Shown here one piece after another: positions 48,074 to 60,011 of a stretch of DNA of 64,000 bases (its first letter is position 1; each line of letters begins with the position of its first letter). The position numbers were made by a program, and so were the translations under genes. The DNA comes from Rhodobacteraceae bacterium CCMM004. Lineage in GTDB: Bacteria > Pseudomonadota > Alphaproteobacteria > Rhodobacterales > Rhodobacteraceae. The notes beneath the pieces were generated by a model. The model saw nothing but the letters and a program-made list of their open reading frames with translations. It ran no database searches and was not told where the DNA came from. The DNA lies in the NCBI GenBank assembly GCA_004005435.1, contig RZWH01000002.1:434001-498000 (forward strand). The letters are read 5' to 3'.

Positions 48074-50377
48074 CTACTCTGCGGCAACGGCCCCCTGCTC
48101 CCGGTTCAGCGTCGCCCAGACCCGCGACGGCGTGAACGGCATGTCGATGCGGCGCACGCCGCGGTCCCAGACGGCGTCGGCGACCGCGTTGGCGACGGCG
48201 GCGAGCGCGCCCACGGTTCCCGCCTCGCCGCAGCCCTTCATCCCCAAGGGGTTGGCGGTGGACGGCACCGGCTCGGTGGAAAAGGCGATCATGGGCACAG
48301 TATCCGCCCGCGGCATTCCGTAGTCCATGAACGTCGCCGTGAGAAGCTGGCCGGTCTCGTCGTGCACGACATGCTCGACCAGGGCCTGGCCGATTCCCTG
48401 GGCGACGCCGCCATGCACCTGCCCCTCGGCCAGCAAGGGGTTGATCAGGTTTCCGAAGTCGTCGCAGACGGTGTATTTCACCACCTCGGTCACGCCGGTC
48501 TCGGGGTCGATCTCGACCTCGGCCACATGGGCGCCGTTGGGATAGGAGCGGCCGGGCAGCGTCTCGCGCCCCGCATGGGTCAGCAGGTCGTCTCGGCCCG
48601 CCGCCCGCGCCTTGTCGGCCACCTCCAGCAGAGTCGGGGTCTCGTTCGACCCGGCGACGCGGAAGCGTTCGTCGTCGAAGCGCACGTCGCCTGCATCCAC
48701 GCCCTGATCGTCGGCGAGGAAGGCGGCGAAGGCGTCGATCATCCGCTTGGTCACCGCCAGCGTCACCGTGTTCTGCACCGTGACCGAGCGCGAGCCGCCG
48801 GTGCCGCCGCCCTGGGCGATCAGGTCGCTGTCGCCCTGGATCACCTCGATCCGGTCCACCGGGATGCCGGTCTGGTCGCTCAGGAACTGGGCGAACACCG
48901 TCTCGTGCCCCTGTCCGTTCGACTGGGTGCCGACATAGATCGCCACCGTGCCGTCCTCGCGAAAGTCGATCTGCACGCTCTCGTCCGGGGCGCCGAGGAT
49001 CGACTCGATGTAGTAGCAGAGGCCCAGCCCGCGCAGTTTGCCCCTGGCCTCGGACGCGGCGCGGCGGGCGGCGAACCCGGCGCGGTCGCAGGTCTGTTCC
49101 ACCCGGTCGAGAACCCGGGCGAAATCGCCCACGTCGTAGGTCTCTCCGGTGGCTGACGTATAGGGAAACTTGGCCGGCGGGATGAAGTTCTTGCGCCGCA
49201 GCTCCCACGGGTCAACGCCCAGCTCGCGCGCGGCCTGGTCCATCGCCCGCTCCAGGGCAAAGATCGCCTCGGGCCGTCCGGCGCCGCGATAGGCGTCGAT
49301 CTGGGTGGTGTTGGTAAAGATGCCGCGGCACCGCAGCCACGTCGTCTGAACGTCGTAGGTGCCCATCAGCACGCGCGAGAACAGCTCGGTCTGGATGAAC
49401 TGCGCGAAGTTCGAGCAATAGGCGCCGAGGTTGCAGACGCTGTCGACCCGGTAGGCCGTCATCTTGTGATCGGCGTCGAAGGCCAGCTCGACCGTCGAGA
49501 TCAGGTCGCGCCCCTGATTGTCGGTCAGCATCGCCTCGGTCCGCTCGGACATCCAGCGCACGGGACGGCCCAGCGCGCGCGCCGCGGCGGCGACGGCGAA
49601 GTATTCGGGATAGTTCATCCCCTTCATGCCGAAGCCGCCGCCGACATCCGGGTTGGTGATGCGGATCGACTCGCGGTCCATGTCGAAGAGTGCGGCCAGC
49701 TCGTCCTTGAGCCCCCAGACCCCCTGCCCGCCGAAGCAGACGTGGAGGCGCCCGTCCTCGACCTCGGCAAAGCAGCCGCGCGGCTCCATCGCGTTGACGA
49801 TGATGCGGTTGTCGGCGACCGGCACGCTGACGGTGTGGGCGGCGGCGGCGAAGGCGGCCTCCGTCCCCGCCTCGTCCCCCTTGCCCCAGTCGAAGGCGAC
49901 GTTGTCGGGCGCGGCATCGTGGATCGCCGGGCCGCCCGGCTCGGGGCGGACATGCACCGGCAGGTCGTCGGTGTCGAAGACGATGGCCTCCGCCGCGTCG
50001 CGCGCCTGGGCCAGGGTGTCGGCGACGATCAGCGCCACGGGCTCGCCCACGAAGCGCACGCGGCCCTTGGCCAGGAACGGGCGCTCGGGGGCGGCGGCGC
50101 GGCTGCCGTCGCGATTCTTGACCGTGCTGAACTGCATCCCCAGCGAGATGCCCATCTCCTCGACGTCGGCGGCCGTGAGGATCAGATGCACGCCGGGGGC
50201 GTTGCGGGCCTCGTCGAGATCCAGGGCCGTGATCTCGGCATGGGCGACGGGCGAGCGGAAGACATAGGCGTGGAGCGCGCCGCGCGGCGCGATGTCGTCC
50301 ACGTAGCGTCCCGCCCCGGTGAGGAACCGGGTGTCCTCCAGACGGGTGACGGGCTGGGATTTGCCGAAGGCGTCCAT
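48074..50377 (-). CDS. Molybdenum hydroxylase large subunit (CoxL form II-like)
   Basis: The product has 767 residues of the xanthine dehydrogenase/CO dehydrogenase large-subunit family, which binds the molybdopterin cytosine dinucleotide cofactor. Motifs include TRLEDTRFLTGAGRYVDDI, NPDVGGGFGMKGMNYPEYF, AYRGAGRPEAIFALER (about residue 360) and GMKGCGEAGTVGALAA with the catalytic Glu (about 715). AYRGAGR rather than AYRCSFR places it with form II, for which CO oxidation is not established. Neither the FAD (CoxM) nor the 2Fe-2S (CoxS) subunit gene lies nearby, so partners must be encoded elsewhere. Confidence 0.92.
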   Translation of the reverse strand: MDAFGKSQPVTRLEDTRFLTGAGRYVDDIAPRGALHAYVFRSPVAHAEITALDLDEARNAPGVHLILTAADVEEMGISLGMQFSTVKNRDGSRAAAPERPFLAKGRVRFVGEPVALIVADTLAQARDAAEAIVFDTDDLPVHVRPEPGGPAIHDAAPDNVAFDWGKGDEAGTEAAFAAAAHTVSVPVADNRIIVNAMEPRGCFAEVEDGRLHVCFGGQGVWGLKDELAALFDMDRESIRITNPDVGGGFGMKGMNYPEYFAVAAAARALGRPVRWMSERTEAMLTDNQGRDLISTVELAFDADHKMTAYRVDSVCNLGAYCSNFAQFIQTELFSRVLMGTYDVQTTWLRCRGIFTNTTQIDAYRGAGRPEAIFALERAMDQAARELGVDPWELRRKNFIPPAKFPYTSATGETYDVGDFARVLDRVEQTCDRAGFAARRAASEARGKLRGLGLCYYIESILGAPDESVQIDFREDGTVAIYVGTQSNGQGHETVFAQFLSDQTGIPVDRIEVIQGDSDLIAQGGGTGGSRSVTVQNTVTLAVTKRMIDAFAAFLADDQGVDAGDVRFDDERFRVAGSNETPTLLEVADKARAAGRDDLLTHAGRETLPGRSYPNGAHVAEVEIDPETGVTEVVKYTVCDDFGNLINPLLAEGQVHGGVAQGIGQALVEHVVHDETGQLLTATFMDYGMPRADTVPMIAFSTEPVPSTANPLGMKGCGEAGTVGALAAVANAVADAVWDRGVRRIDMPFTPSRVWATLNREQGAVAAE

Positions 50378-50465
50378 GGCGGGCTCCGCTCTGAGGGTGG
50401 GCTCAGGCGGAACGTAACCGCAGGGGCGGCGGTGTCCAGGGGCCGCCGCCCCGCGGGGTCCGGGC

Positions 50466-51605
50466 TCAGCCCAGCGCCATCACCGTCACCGTCTCCAGCG
50501 CGCCGAAACCGTTGAAGCGGGTGCAGGTAGCGGTGCAGTAGGCGCCCATCCCCGCAAACAGCACCCGGTCGCCCTCGGCGATGTCGCCGGGCAGGGCCAC
50601 CTCGCCCGGCAGCCGGTCCATGCTGTCGCAGGTCGGGCCGAAGATCACGCGGGGCACCGGGGCGCCCGTGCGCGGGCGCAGGTCGCCGTCGAGCACGGTG
50701 ATCCGGTCGATGATGCCGATCAGCGGCAGTTCGGCCAGCCCGCCATAGATGCCGTCGTCCAGGAACACATGGCCGCCGTCGCGCACCGCGCGCACCTCGG
50801 TCGCCAGCGTGAAGGCTTCGGCCACCAGCGCGCGGCCGGGCTCGCACACCAGCGCCGGGGCATTGGCGCCGAAGGCGGCGGCGGTCGCCCGCGCGATCTC
50901 GTCGAAGATCGCGGAGAGTTCGGGGGCCGGTCCGCTCAGGCGGTGCGACGGGAACCCGCCGCCGACGTTCAGACGGTGCAGCCGCACGGCCGCGGCCCGG
51001 GCGATCCCGGCGGCCGCAGCGATGTAGGCGCGCCAGGCGGCCGGGTCCGTGCACTGGGTGCCGGGGTGGAAGGTCAGCGAGGGGCGGAACCCCGCCGCCG
51101 CCGCGCGCGCCAGGAGCGGCGCGGCCGCCTCGACCGTCGCCCCGAACTTGGCGCCGAAGTCGTAGGCCGCGCCCTTGACCGGCAGCTTGAAGCGCACCGA
51201 GATCTCGGCCCCCGCCGGCACCAGCGCGATCAGCTTGTCCAACTCGCTGTCCGCATCGACCGAGAACGATCCGACGCCCAGCGCCACCGCCGCCGCGATT
51301 TCGCGTCGCGTGCGCACGGGGTTGTTGTAGTGCAGCGCCGCCGACGGAGCGATCCGGCGCACCATCTCGATCTCGGGCACCGAGGCGACGTCGAACCCGG
51401 CGATCCCCGCGGCCGAGAGGTTGGCGACCACCGCCTCGTCGGGGTTCGCCTTCACCGCGTAGGTGACCAAGCCGGGAAAGCCTGCGAGGAACGCGCGCGC
51501 CGCGGTATGCAGCGCGGCGGGCGCAAAGAACAGAACCGGGCTGTCGCCCTCGTGGGCGCGCAGATACTCTTCGGGGCGATCCCAGATCGTCTTCGTCAGG
51601 CCCAT
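50466..51605 (-). CDS. Ornithine/lysine decarboxylase (PLP fold type III)
   Basis: The product has 379 residues, the eukaryote-like alanine-racemase-fold type. The PLP Lys is residue 52 (TYAVKANPDEAVV). It also has FDVASVPEIEMVRR, RLNVGGGFPSHRL, VCEPGRALVAEAF and FGPTCDSMDRLPG, where the Cys (about 329) is the catalytic residue at the dimer interface. It makes putrescine from ornithine or cadaverine from lysine, and residue-level specificity cannot be judged by eye. With speD/speE at 10.7-12.6 kb it completes spermidine synthesis. It is divergent from an AsnC-type regulator. Confidence 0.93.
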   Translation of the reverse strand: MGLTKTIWDRPEEYLRAHEGDSPVLFFAPAALHTAARAFLAGFPGLVTYAVKANPDEAVVANLSAAGIAGFDVASVPEIEMVRRIAPSAALHYNNPVRTRREIAAAVALGVGSFSVDADSELDKLIALVPAGAEISVRFKLPVKGAAYDFGAKFGATVEAAAPLLARAAAAGFRPSLTFHPGTQCTDPAAWRAYIAAAAGIARAAAVRLHRLNVGGGFPSHRLSGPAPELSAIFDEIARATAAAFGANAPALVCEPGRALVAEAFTLATEVRAVRDGGHVFLDDGIYGGLAELPLIGIIDRITVLDGDLRPRTGAPVPRVIFGPTCDSMDRLPGEVALPGDIAEGDRVLFAGMGAYCTATCTRFNGFGALETVTVMALG

Positions 51606-51686
51606 GGCCCGGCTCCTCTATGTCGGGGTGTGGCCGCCGCGGTCGTTGTCGGCGGGGTGGTTGCGTGAGGCGCCATATGCGCCGGT

Positions 51687-51712
51687 GTTTCGCCGTTGAA
51701 AAGAGGTGAAAC
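51687..51712. promoter_or_regulatory. Inverted repeats between decarboxylase and AsnC-type genes
   Basis: GTTTCGCC (51687-51694) and GGTGAAAC (51705-51712) form an 8-bp inverted repeat with one mismatch around an AT-rich core. Just to the left GGCGC-CATAT-GCGCC (51669-51683) is a second one. Both lie in the 150-base divergent promoter region and are candidate operators for the regulator at 51756. Confidence 0.4.
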
Positions 51713-51755
51713 GTGCATATTCTCCGTCATATCGACGAAGGAGCCGGGCGAAACG

Positions 51756-52187
51756 ATGGATACCCTGGATGAGAAGATCCTCGCCGCCCTGGCCGCGGAC
51801 AGCTCCACCTCCACCGCTCGTCTGGGGCGGCGGTTCAAGGTCGCCCGCTCGACCGTCCAGTCGCGGATCGAGCGGCTGGAGCGCGACGGCGTCATCGCCG
51901 GATACACCATCCGTCTGGGCGACGCGGCGGCGGTGCGGCGCATCCGCGCCACCGTGCTGGTGCGGCTGGCGGGGCGCACGCTGCCGGGCGTTCTGGGGCG
52001 GCTCAAGGCGATGGAGACGGTGGAGGCGGCCTGGACCACCAGCGGCCGCGTCGACCTGATCGTGCGCCTCGCCGCCACCACCACCGACGAGCTCGACGCC
52101 GCCATCGACACCCTGGGCGGGATCGACGGCGTGATGGAGACCGAGAGCCTGATCCACCTCTCCACCCGGATCGACCGCGGCGGCTAG
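51756..52187 (+). CDS. Lrp/AsnC-family transcriptional regulator
   Basis: The product has 143 residues. The N-terminal HTH is LDEKILAALAADSSTSTARLGRRFKVARSTVQSRIERLE, and the RAM domain has VRLAGRTLPGVLGRLKAME and GRVDLIVRLAATTTDELDA. GAAGGAG precedes the ATG by about 10 bases. Divergence from the ornithine/lysine decarboxylase gene suggests it regulates that gene, perhaps sensing an amino acid or polyamine (inference). Repeat copy C begins about 60 bases after the stop. Confidence 0.88.
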   Translation: MDTLDEKILAALAADSSTSTARLGRRFKVARSTVQSRIERLERDGVIAGYTIRLGDAAAVRRIRATVLVRLAGRTLPGVLGRLKAMETVEAAWTTSGRVDLIVRLAATTTDELDAAIDTLGGIDGVMETESLIHLSTRIDRGG

Positions 52188-52246
52188 GGTCCGCCAGGCC
52201 TGCGGGTCCCGCCCGCCCCCGTCGCCACGCATGTGCGGAGCACGAA

Positions 52247-52392
52247 GCGCAGCGCCGTTCCGCCGGGCCAGGATCGAGCGGCGCACGGCGGCGACGCAAG
52301 CCCCGACGCCCCGGCCGCTGCGCCGCCGTCGCCGAACGCGCCGCTGCCGGGGGGGACGGCGCTGCCCCGCGGTGCTCGCCGGGCGGGACCTT
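52247..52392 (+). repeat. Dispersed intergenic repeat, copy C
   Basis: The blocks follow the family order: CAGCGCCGTTCCGCCGGG, GCGGCGACGCAAGC, GCCGTCGCCGAACGCGCCG, GGGGGACGGCGCTGCCCC and GCTCGCCGGGCGGGAC. It occupies about half of the 309-base gap between the AsnC-type gene and the oxygenase gene; the rest shows nothing I can assign. Confidence 0.7.
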
Positions 52393-52496
52393 TGTGCTGA
52401 GCGACCGTGCTGCGGGCAATCGATGCTCGGCCGTGCCCGCCCCCGATTGCCAAGACGCCCCCGCGCCGTGCACCATGGCGCCCAGGAGGATCGGGG

Positions 52497-53546
52497 ATGG
52501 CGACTGCACTGCCCGCGCGCATCGAAGGGCCGGGCGCCTGGATCGGCACCGACATGGCCGCGGAACCTGCGCGGTGGCGGCTGGACTTCGGCCCCGGTGA
52601 AATCGAAGAGCTGGAGGCCGCGGGCCGCGCCTATCTGGCGACGGGGCGCGACATCGGGGCGATGCGCGCGGCCGACTATCCCCTGGGCGCGCTCGGTCTC
52701 AAGCTCCTGCGGGTGCGCGAGACGCTGCGCACCGGCTGTGGCGTCCAGGTCCTGCGCCGCCTGCCGGTGGACCGGTGGGACCGCGCTCTGGCGGCAGCCG
52801 TGTTCTGCGGGATCGGCGCGCATCTGGGGCGCGCCCGGTCGCAGAACGCCGCAGGCCACGTTCTCGGCCATGTCCGCGACACCGGCGCCGATGCCGCCGA
52901 CCCCACTGTCCGCATCTACCAGACCCGAGCGCGCCAAAGCTTCCACACCGACAGCGCCGATGTCGTCGGCCTTCTCTGCCTCAAAACGGCGCGCGAGGGA
53001 GGCCGCTCGTTGCTGGTGTCGGCCGAGACGCTCTACAACCGCATCCGGGCGGCCCGGCCCGACCTCTTGCCCCTTCTCTTCGACCCCCTGTCCACCGACC
53101 GCCGCGGCGAGGTGCCGGTGGGCGCGGCGCCGTTCTTTTCCATCCCGCCGCTCAGCTGGCATCGCGGCCGCCTCACCGTCTGCTACCAGCGGCAGTATAT
53201 CGACAGCGCCCAGAGGTTCCCCGAAGCGTTCGTCCTGACACCCGCCCATGTCGCCGCGCTCGACCTCTTCGACGCCATGGCGGACGATCCCGAACTGCAC
53301 TTCGCGATGGACCTGGCCCCAGGCGACATGCAGTTCGTGCACAACCACCGCCAGCTCCACGACCGCACCGCCTTCGTCGACTGGCCCGAGCCCGACCGGC
53401 GGCGCCATCTCCTTCGGCTGTGGCTGGCGCTGCCGGGCGACCGGCCCCTACCGCCGTCCTTCGCCGAGCGCTACGGCGACCTGACGCCCGGCGACCGCGG
53501 TGGCATCGTCGTGCCTGGCACCCGGCTGCACGCGCCGCTCGACTGA
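52497..53546 (+). CDS. TauD/TfdA-family Fe(II)/2-oxoglutarate dioxygenase
   Basis: The product has 349 residues. The 2-His-1-carboxylate facial triad is visible as [10 protein letters not shown] (His about 150, Asp about 152) and the distal His in [16 protein letters not shown] (about 281-287). [12 protein letters not shown] supplies the 2-oxoglutarate-binding Arg. Relatives hydroxylate small organic acids or amines such as taurine or carnitine precursors; the substrate is unknown. CAGGAGG lies a few bases before the ATG at 52497, which decides the start over an upstream frame through the repeat. Confidence 0.87.
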   Translation: MATALPARIEGPGAWIGTDMAAEPARWRLDFGPGEIEELEAAGRAYLATGRDIGAMRAADYPLGALGLKLLRVRETLRTGCGVQVLRRLPVDRWDRALAAAVFCGIGAHLGRARSQNAAGHVLGHVRDTGADAADPTVRIYQTRARQSFHTDSADVVGLLCLKTAREGGRSLLVSAETLYNRIRAARPDLLPLLFDPLSTDRRGEVPVGAAPFFSIPPLSWHRGRLTVCYQRQYIDSAQRFPEAFVLTPAHVAALDLFDAMADDPELHFAMDLAPGDMQFVHNHRQLHDRTAFVDWPEPDRRRHLLRLWLALPGDRPLPPSFAERYGDLTPGDRGGIVVPGTRLHAPLD

Positions 53547-53550
53547 GGCG

Positions 53551-53595
53551 CCGGACTTTGCACAAAGTCCGGCCGGAAATCGTGCGATTTCCGGC
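53551..53595. repeat. Two adjacent perfect hairpins before valS
   Basis: CCGGACTTTG-CA-CAAAGTCCGG (53551-53572) is followed immediately by GCCGGAAATC-GTGC-GATTTCCGGC (53572-53595), two different AT-cored palindromes. They lie between the oxygenase stop and valS and could act as terminators of the former, though no T tract follows. Confidence 0.6.
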
Positions 53596-53676
53596 ACCCC
53601 GCCCGGATCGATGCGCCCTTTTCCTTCGCCCCTCGCTTCGCTATCCCCTCGCCTGACCGACAGACGGGACCGATCC

Positions 53677-56720
<3,044 letters not shown>

Positions 56721-56724
<4 letters not shown>

Positions 56725-57836
56725 GCGGCGATCCCCGCCTGACGGCGCTCGCCGCCTCCCTGCCGGCCGCCGTGCCCTTCGTCGGCCCCGAGACCCAGGA
56801 GCGGCGGTCGGGCCGCGGTTTTCGCGCCCGTCTCGGCGCCAACGAGAGCGTCTTCGGACCTTCGCCCCGGGTGCGCGAGGCGATCGCGCGCGCCGGGGCC
56901 GAGGCGTGGATGTACGGCGACCCCGAGATGCACGACCTGACGCGGGCCATCGCCGCCCACCACGGCATCGACGCCGCCCATGTCAAGGTCGGCGAGGGGA
57001 TCGACGGCCTCCTCGGCGTGCTGGTGCGGCTGCTCGTGGCGCCGGGGGACGCGGTGGTGACCTCGGACGGCGCCTATCCGACCTTCGCCTACCACGTGGC
57101 GGGGTTCGGCGGGGTCCTGCACAAAGTGCCCTACCGCGACGACCGCGAGGACGCGGAGGCGCTGATGGCCCAAGCGGCCGAGGTGGGGGCCAAGCTCGTC
57201 TACTTGGCCAACCCCGACAACCCCATGGGCACCTGGCTGAGCGCCGGAGAGGTGCAGACCGCCATCGCGGCGGTGCCCGAGGGGTGCCTGCTGATCCTGG
57301 ACGAAGCCTATGCCGACTGCGCCCCTGACGGGGTGGCCCCGCCGCTGGCCCCGGCCGATCCGCGGGTCATCCGCCTGCGCACGTTCTCCAAGCTCCACGG
57401 TCTGGCGGGGATGCGGGTGGGCTATGCCATCGGGCCGGCCCCGCTGATCGCCGCCTTCGACCGGGTGCGGAACCATTTCGGCGTCGGGCGGGTGGCCCAA
57501 GCGGCGGCGCTGGCGGCCCTGGCCGACACCGCCTGGGCGGGCGAGGTGCGCGGGCGCATCGCCGCCGCTCGCGACCGCATCGGCGAGATCGCGGCCGAGG
57601 CGGGGCTGCGCGCCCTGCCCTCGGCGACGAACTTCGTCACCGTGGACTGCGGCGGCGACGGCGCCTTCGCCCGCGCCGTGCTGGCAGAGATGGGGCGGCA
57701 GGGCGTGTTCCTCAGGATGCCTTTCGTGGCGCCGCAGGACCGCTGCGTCCGCGTGGGCTGCGGCACCGAGGCTGACCTGGACCTCTTTGCCCGGGTGCTG
57801 CCCACGGCGCTGTCGGCGGCGGCGCGGGCGGCCTGA
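56721..57836 (+). CDS. HisC-like PLP aminotransferase
   Basis: The product has 371 residues, aminotransferase class I/II fold. It has [19 protein letters not shown], the PLP Lys224 in [19 protein letters not shown], and [11 protein letters not shown] (Asn and Asp of the cofactor site), the pattern of histidinol-phosphate aminotransferases. Whether it acts in histidine synthesis or on another amino acid is open, since no other his gene adjoins it. A GTG start at 56721 overlaps the valS stop (GTGA), indicating coupling. Two repeat units follow it. Confidence 0.85.
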
Positions 57837-57929
57837 GAGGCGGTGCCCCGAGCGTTCGGGACATCGAACCGTCTGCGCCGATGCGGGGGCGGAACGCGAC
57901 CGGTTCGCCAGACTTGCACCGAGCGGTGA

Positions 57930-58304
57930 GGGCAACGCCCTCCCGCCGCGGCGCGGTCTTGCGACAGAGGACGGCCCCCCAAGCATAGGCGCCGCGGCGG
58001 CTGCACCATCGTCGGCAGAAGCGCCGCCCCCGGTGGGGGGGGGCCGGGACGGCGCTGCCCGGCGTGGCGCCTTGCGGGGCCGCGGGGGCTGGGCGCGGTC
58101 AGCAGTCCTCGGTAAAACTGTAGGCCGTCCGCGCTTAACGGTGAGGGCGGCGCCGTCCCGCCGGGGCGCGGTCGGACGGTGCGCGACCGTCTCGAAAGCG
58201 TCGACGGCACGGCGGCTGCACCATCGTCGCCAAAGGCGCCGCCCCCAACGGGCGCGGGACGGCGCTGCCCGGCGTGCCGCCCGGCGGGGCGTGGGGGCCG
58301 GGCG
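57930..58304 (+). repeat. Dispersed intergenic repeat, two tandem units (A and B)
   Basis: Unit A starts at 57930 and unit B at 58145, a period of 215, close to the 213-214 of the metF block. Each has the left arm (GGGCAACGCCCTCCCGCC in A, GGGCGGCGCCGTCCCGCC in B), CTGCACCATCGTCG, and right arm GGGACGGCGCTGCCC. The tail after unit A differs in sequence from that in the metF block. The rest of 57837-58469 holds nothing I can assign. Confidence 0.8.
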
Positions 58305-58469
58305 ATCCGCAGTCTCATCGCCTTGCGCTCCAGGGGACCGTCGGCGCGGTGCCCGCGATATAGCCAGGCTTCCCCCCTCCCCGCCCGCTCAGAGGGCGCC
58401 CCCTGCCCCGCAGCGCTCTGCACGTGGAGGGCGGTTTCCTTCGCCCCCGGCAGCCCTAGACTCCCCGCC

Positions 58470-58643
58470 ATGTCCGAGGATCATCCAAAATCGGTGGAAA
58501 ACTACACCACGCCGTTCCTCGTGAGCTTTGCCGTGGTGGTGTTCCTCGCATTGTGCGTGGTCTGGGCCATCGGCGGGCTGATCGCCGCGCTCGCGGTCGG
58601 CTATGGCGCCGACCGGCTGATCGGCCGGCGGCGCGCGGGCTGA
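58470..58643 (+). CDS. Small single-helix membrane protein, 57 residues
   Basis: The product starts MSEDHPKSVENYTTPFLV and has a long hydrophobic stretch (about 17-45, SFAVVVFLALCVVWAIGGLIAALAVG) with a basic end (DRLIGRRRAG). The function is unknown. The start is the first ATG of the frame after the repeats. The Shine-Dalgarno sequence is poor, so expression is less certain than the membrane character. It is convergent with the class V aminotransferase. Confidence 0.6.
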   Translation: MSEDHPKSVENYTTPFLVSFAVVVFLALCVVWAIGGLIAALAVGYGADRLIGRRRAG

Positions 58644-58656
58644 CCCGGGGGAACGC

Positions 58657-59853
58657 TTACGCTCCGGCGCAGACCTCGGCGGCGGCGTCCAGCGCGCCCC
58701 GGCCATGGGGCACGCCCAGCGCCTTGAGCCCGGCGTCGATCACCGCCAGCGCGCCGAGCAGCATGTGGGCGTTCACGTGCCCCATATGCCCGATGCGGAA
58801 GAAGCCGCCGAAGGCAGGATCGGATTTCTCGACCATGCCCAGGCCGATGCCCAGGGTCAGGCCGCCCTCGGTCTCGGTCCAGCGCCGCAGACGGCCGCCG
58901 ATGTCGCCGCCGGTGCGCACAGCGGTCACTGCGTGGCTGCGCAGCCCCGGTTCGGCGATGTTCAGCTCCAAGGGCCCCTCGGACCCCCAGACGTCGAAGG
59001 CGGCCCAGACGGCGCGGGCCAGGGTGGCGTGGCGGTCCCAGATCGCCTCCAGCCCTTCCTCGGCGATCATGTCGAGCGCGGCGCGCAGGCCGTAGACGTG
59101 ATGGGTCGGCGCGGTGCCGTTGAAATACTGGTAGAAATCCGCGGGCGCGGTGCGGGGGCGCCAATCCCAATAAGGGGTCACGCAGGCGGCCCCGTCGCGC
59201 ACCCGCTCGGCCCGCGCGTTGAAGTAGACCAGGCCCAGGCCCGGCGGCGTCATCAGCCCTTTTTGGCTGGCCGTCACCATGACGTCGACGCCCCAGGCGT
59301 CCATCTCGAACCGGTCGCAGCCCAAACAGGCGATGCAGTCGGCCATGAGGAGCGCGGGATGATCGGCGGCGTCGAGCGCGGCGCGGACCCGGGCGAGATC
59401 GTTGCGAACCGACGTGGCCGTGTCCACCTGCACCGTCAGCACCGCGCGGATGCGACGGTCGGGATCGGCGGCCAGCGCCTCCTCCACCCGGGCGATGTCG
59501 ATGGTCGCGCGTTTGCCGAAATCGAGGATTTCGACGTCTGCGCCGAGGCCGCGCGCCACCCCCGCCCAGCCCTCGCCGAAGCGCCCGGTGGCCAGCACCA
59601 GCACCCGGTCCCCGGGGCTCAGCACGTTGGCCAGGGCCGCCTCCCAGGCGCCGTGGCCGTTGGCGATGTAGATCGCCACCTGGCCGTCGGTGCGGGCGAG
59701 CGCCTTCAGATCGGTCAGAAGTCCGGGCATCATATCCGGCAGCTCGCCCTCGTAGATGTTGGGCGCGGCGCGGTGCATGGCGCGGAGCACCCGGTCGGGG
59801 ACCACAGAGGGGCCGGGGATGGCGAGGTAGCTGCGGCCGTGGGACAGGCTCAT
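58657..59853 (-). CDS. Class V alanine/ureidoglycine--glyoxylate aminotransferase family
   Basis: The product has 398 residues. The PLP Lys is residue 198 (VMVTASQKGLMTPPG), with ANGHGAWEAALANVLSPGD, ADCIACLGCDRFEMD and YFNGTAPTHHVYGLRAAL as in alanine-, serine- or (S)-ureidoglycine-glyoxylate aminotransferases (PucG-type). No purine-degradation gene adjoins it to decide between these. The ATG at 59853 (MSLSHGRSYLAIPGPSVVP) is the normal start. A CGAAATC-GAG-GATTTCG palindrome lies inside at 59517. Confidence 0.87.
   Translation of the reverse strand: MSLSHGRSYLAIPGPSVVPDRVLRAMHRAAPNIYEGELPDMMPGLLTDLKALARTDGQVAIYIANGHGAWEAALANVLSPGDRVLVLATGRFGEGWAGVARGLGADVEILDFGKRATIDIARVEEALAADPDRRIRAVLTVQVDTATSVRNDLARVRAALDAADHPALLMADCIACLGCDRFEMDAWGVDVMVTASQKGLMTPPGLGLVYFNARAERVRDGAACVTPYWDWRPRTAPADFYQYFNGTAPTHHVYGLRAALDMIAEEGLEAIWDRHATLARAVWAAFDVWGSEGPLELNIAEPGLRSHAVTAVRTGGDIGGRLRRWTETEGGLTLGIGLGMVEKSDPAFGGFFRIGHMGHVNAHMLLGALAVIDAGLKALGVPHGRGALDAAAEVCAGA
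59517..59533. repeat. AT-rich palindrome inside the class V aminotransferase gene
   Basis: CGAAATC, GAG, GATTTCG is a 7-bp perfect inverted repeat in coding sequence, similar in style to the palindromes near and within valS. Confidence 0.45.
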
Positions 59854-60011
59854 GGACGGGATCCTTTTCAGGCGGGCCGTGGCCGACCTAGACCGCTCCG
59901 CGGCGGCGGTCAATCGGCCAGGGCACCTGGGCCGCCGCCGCGCCCGGCCCGTCCCGCCGGCGCAGCCGCGTGCGGCCTTTTCCCGCCCCCGCTTTCGCGT
60001 TAGGCACCGGC

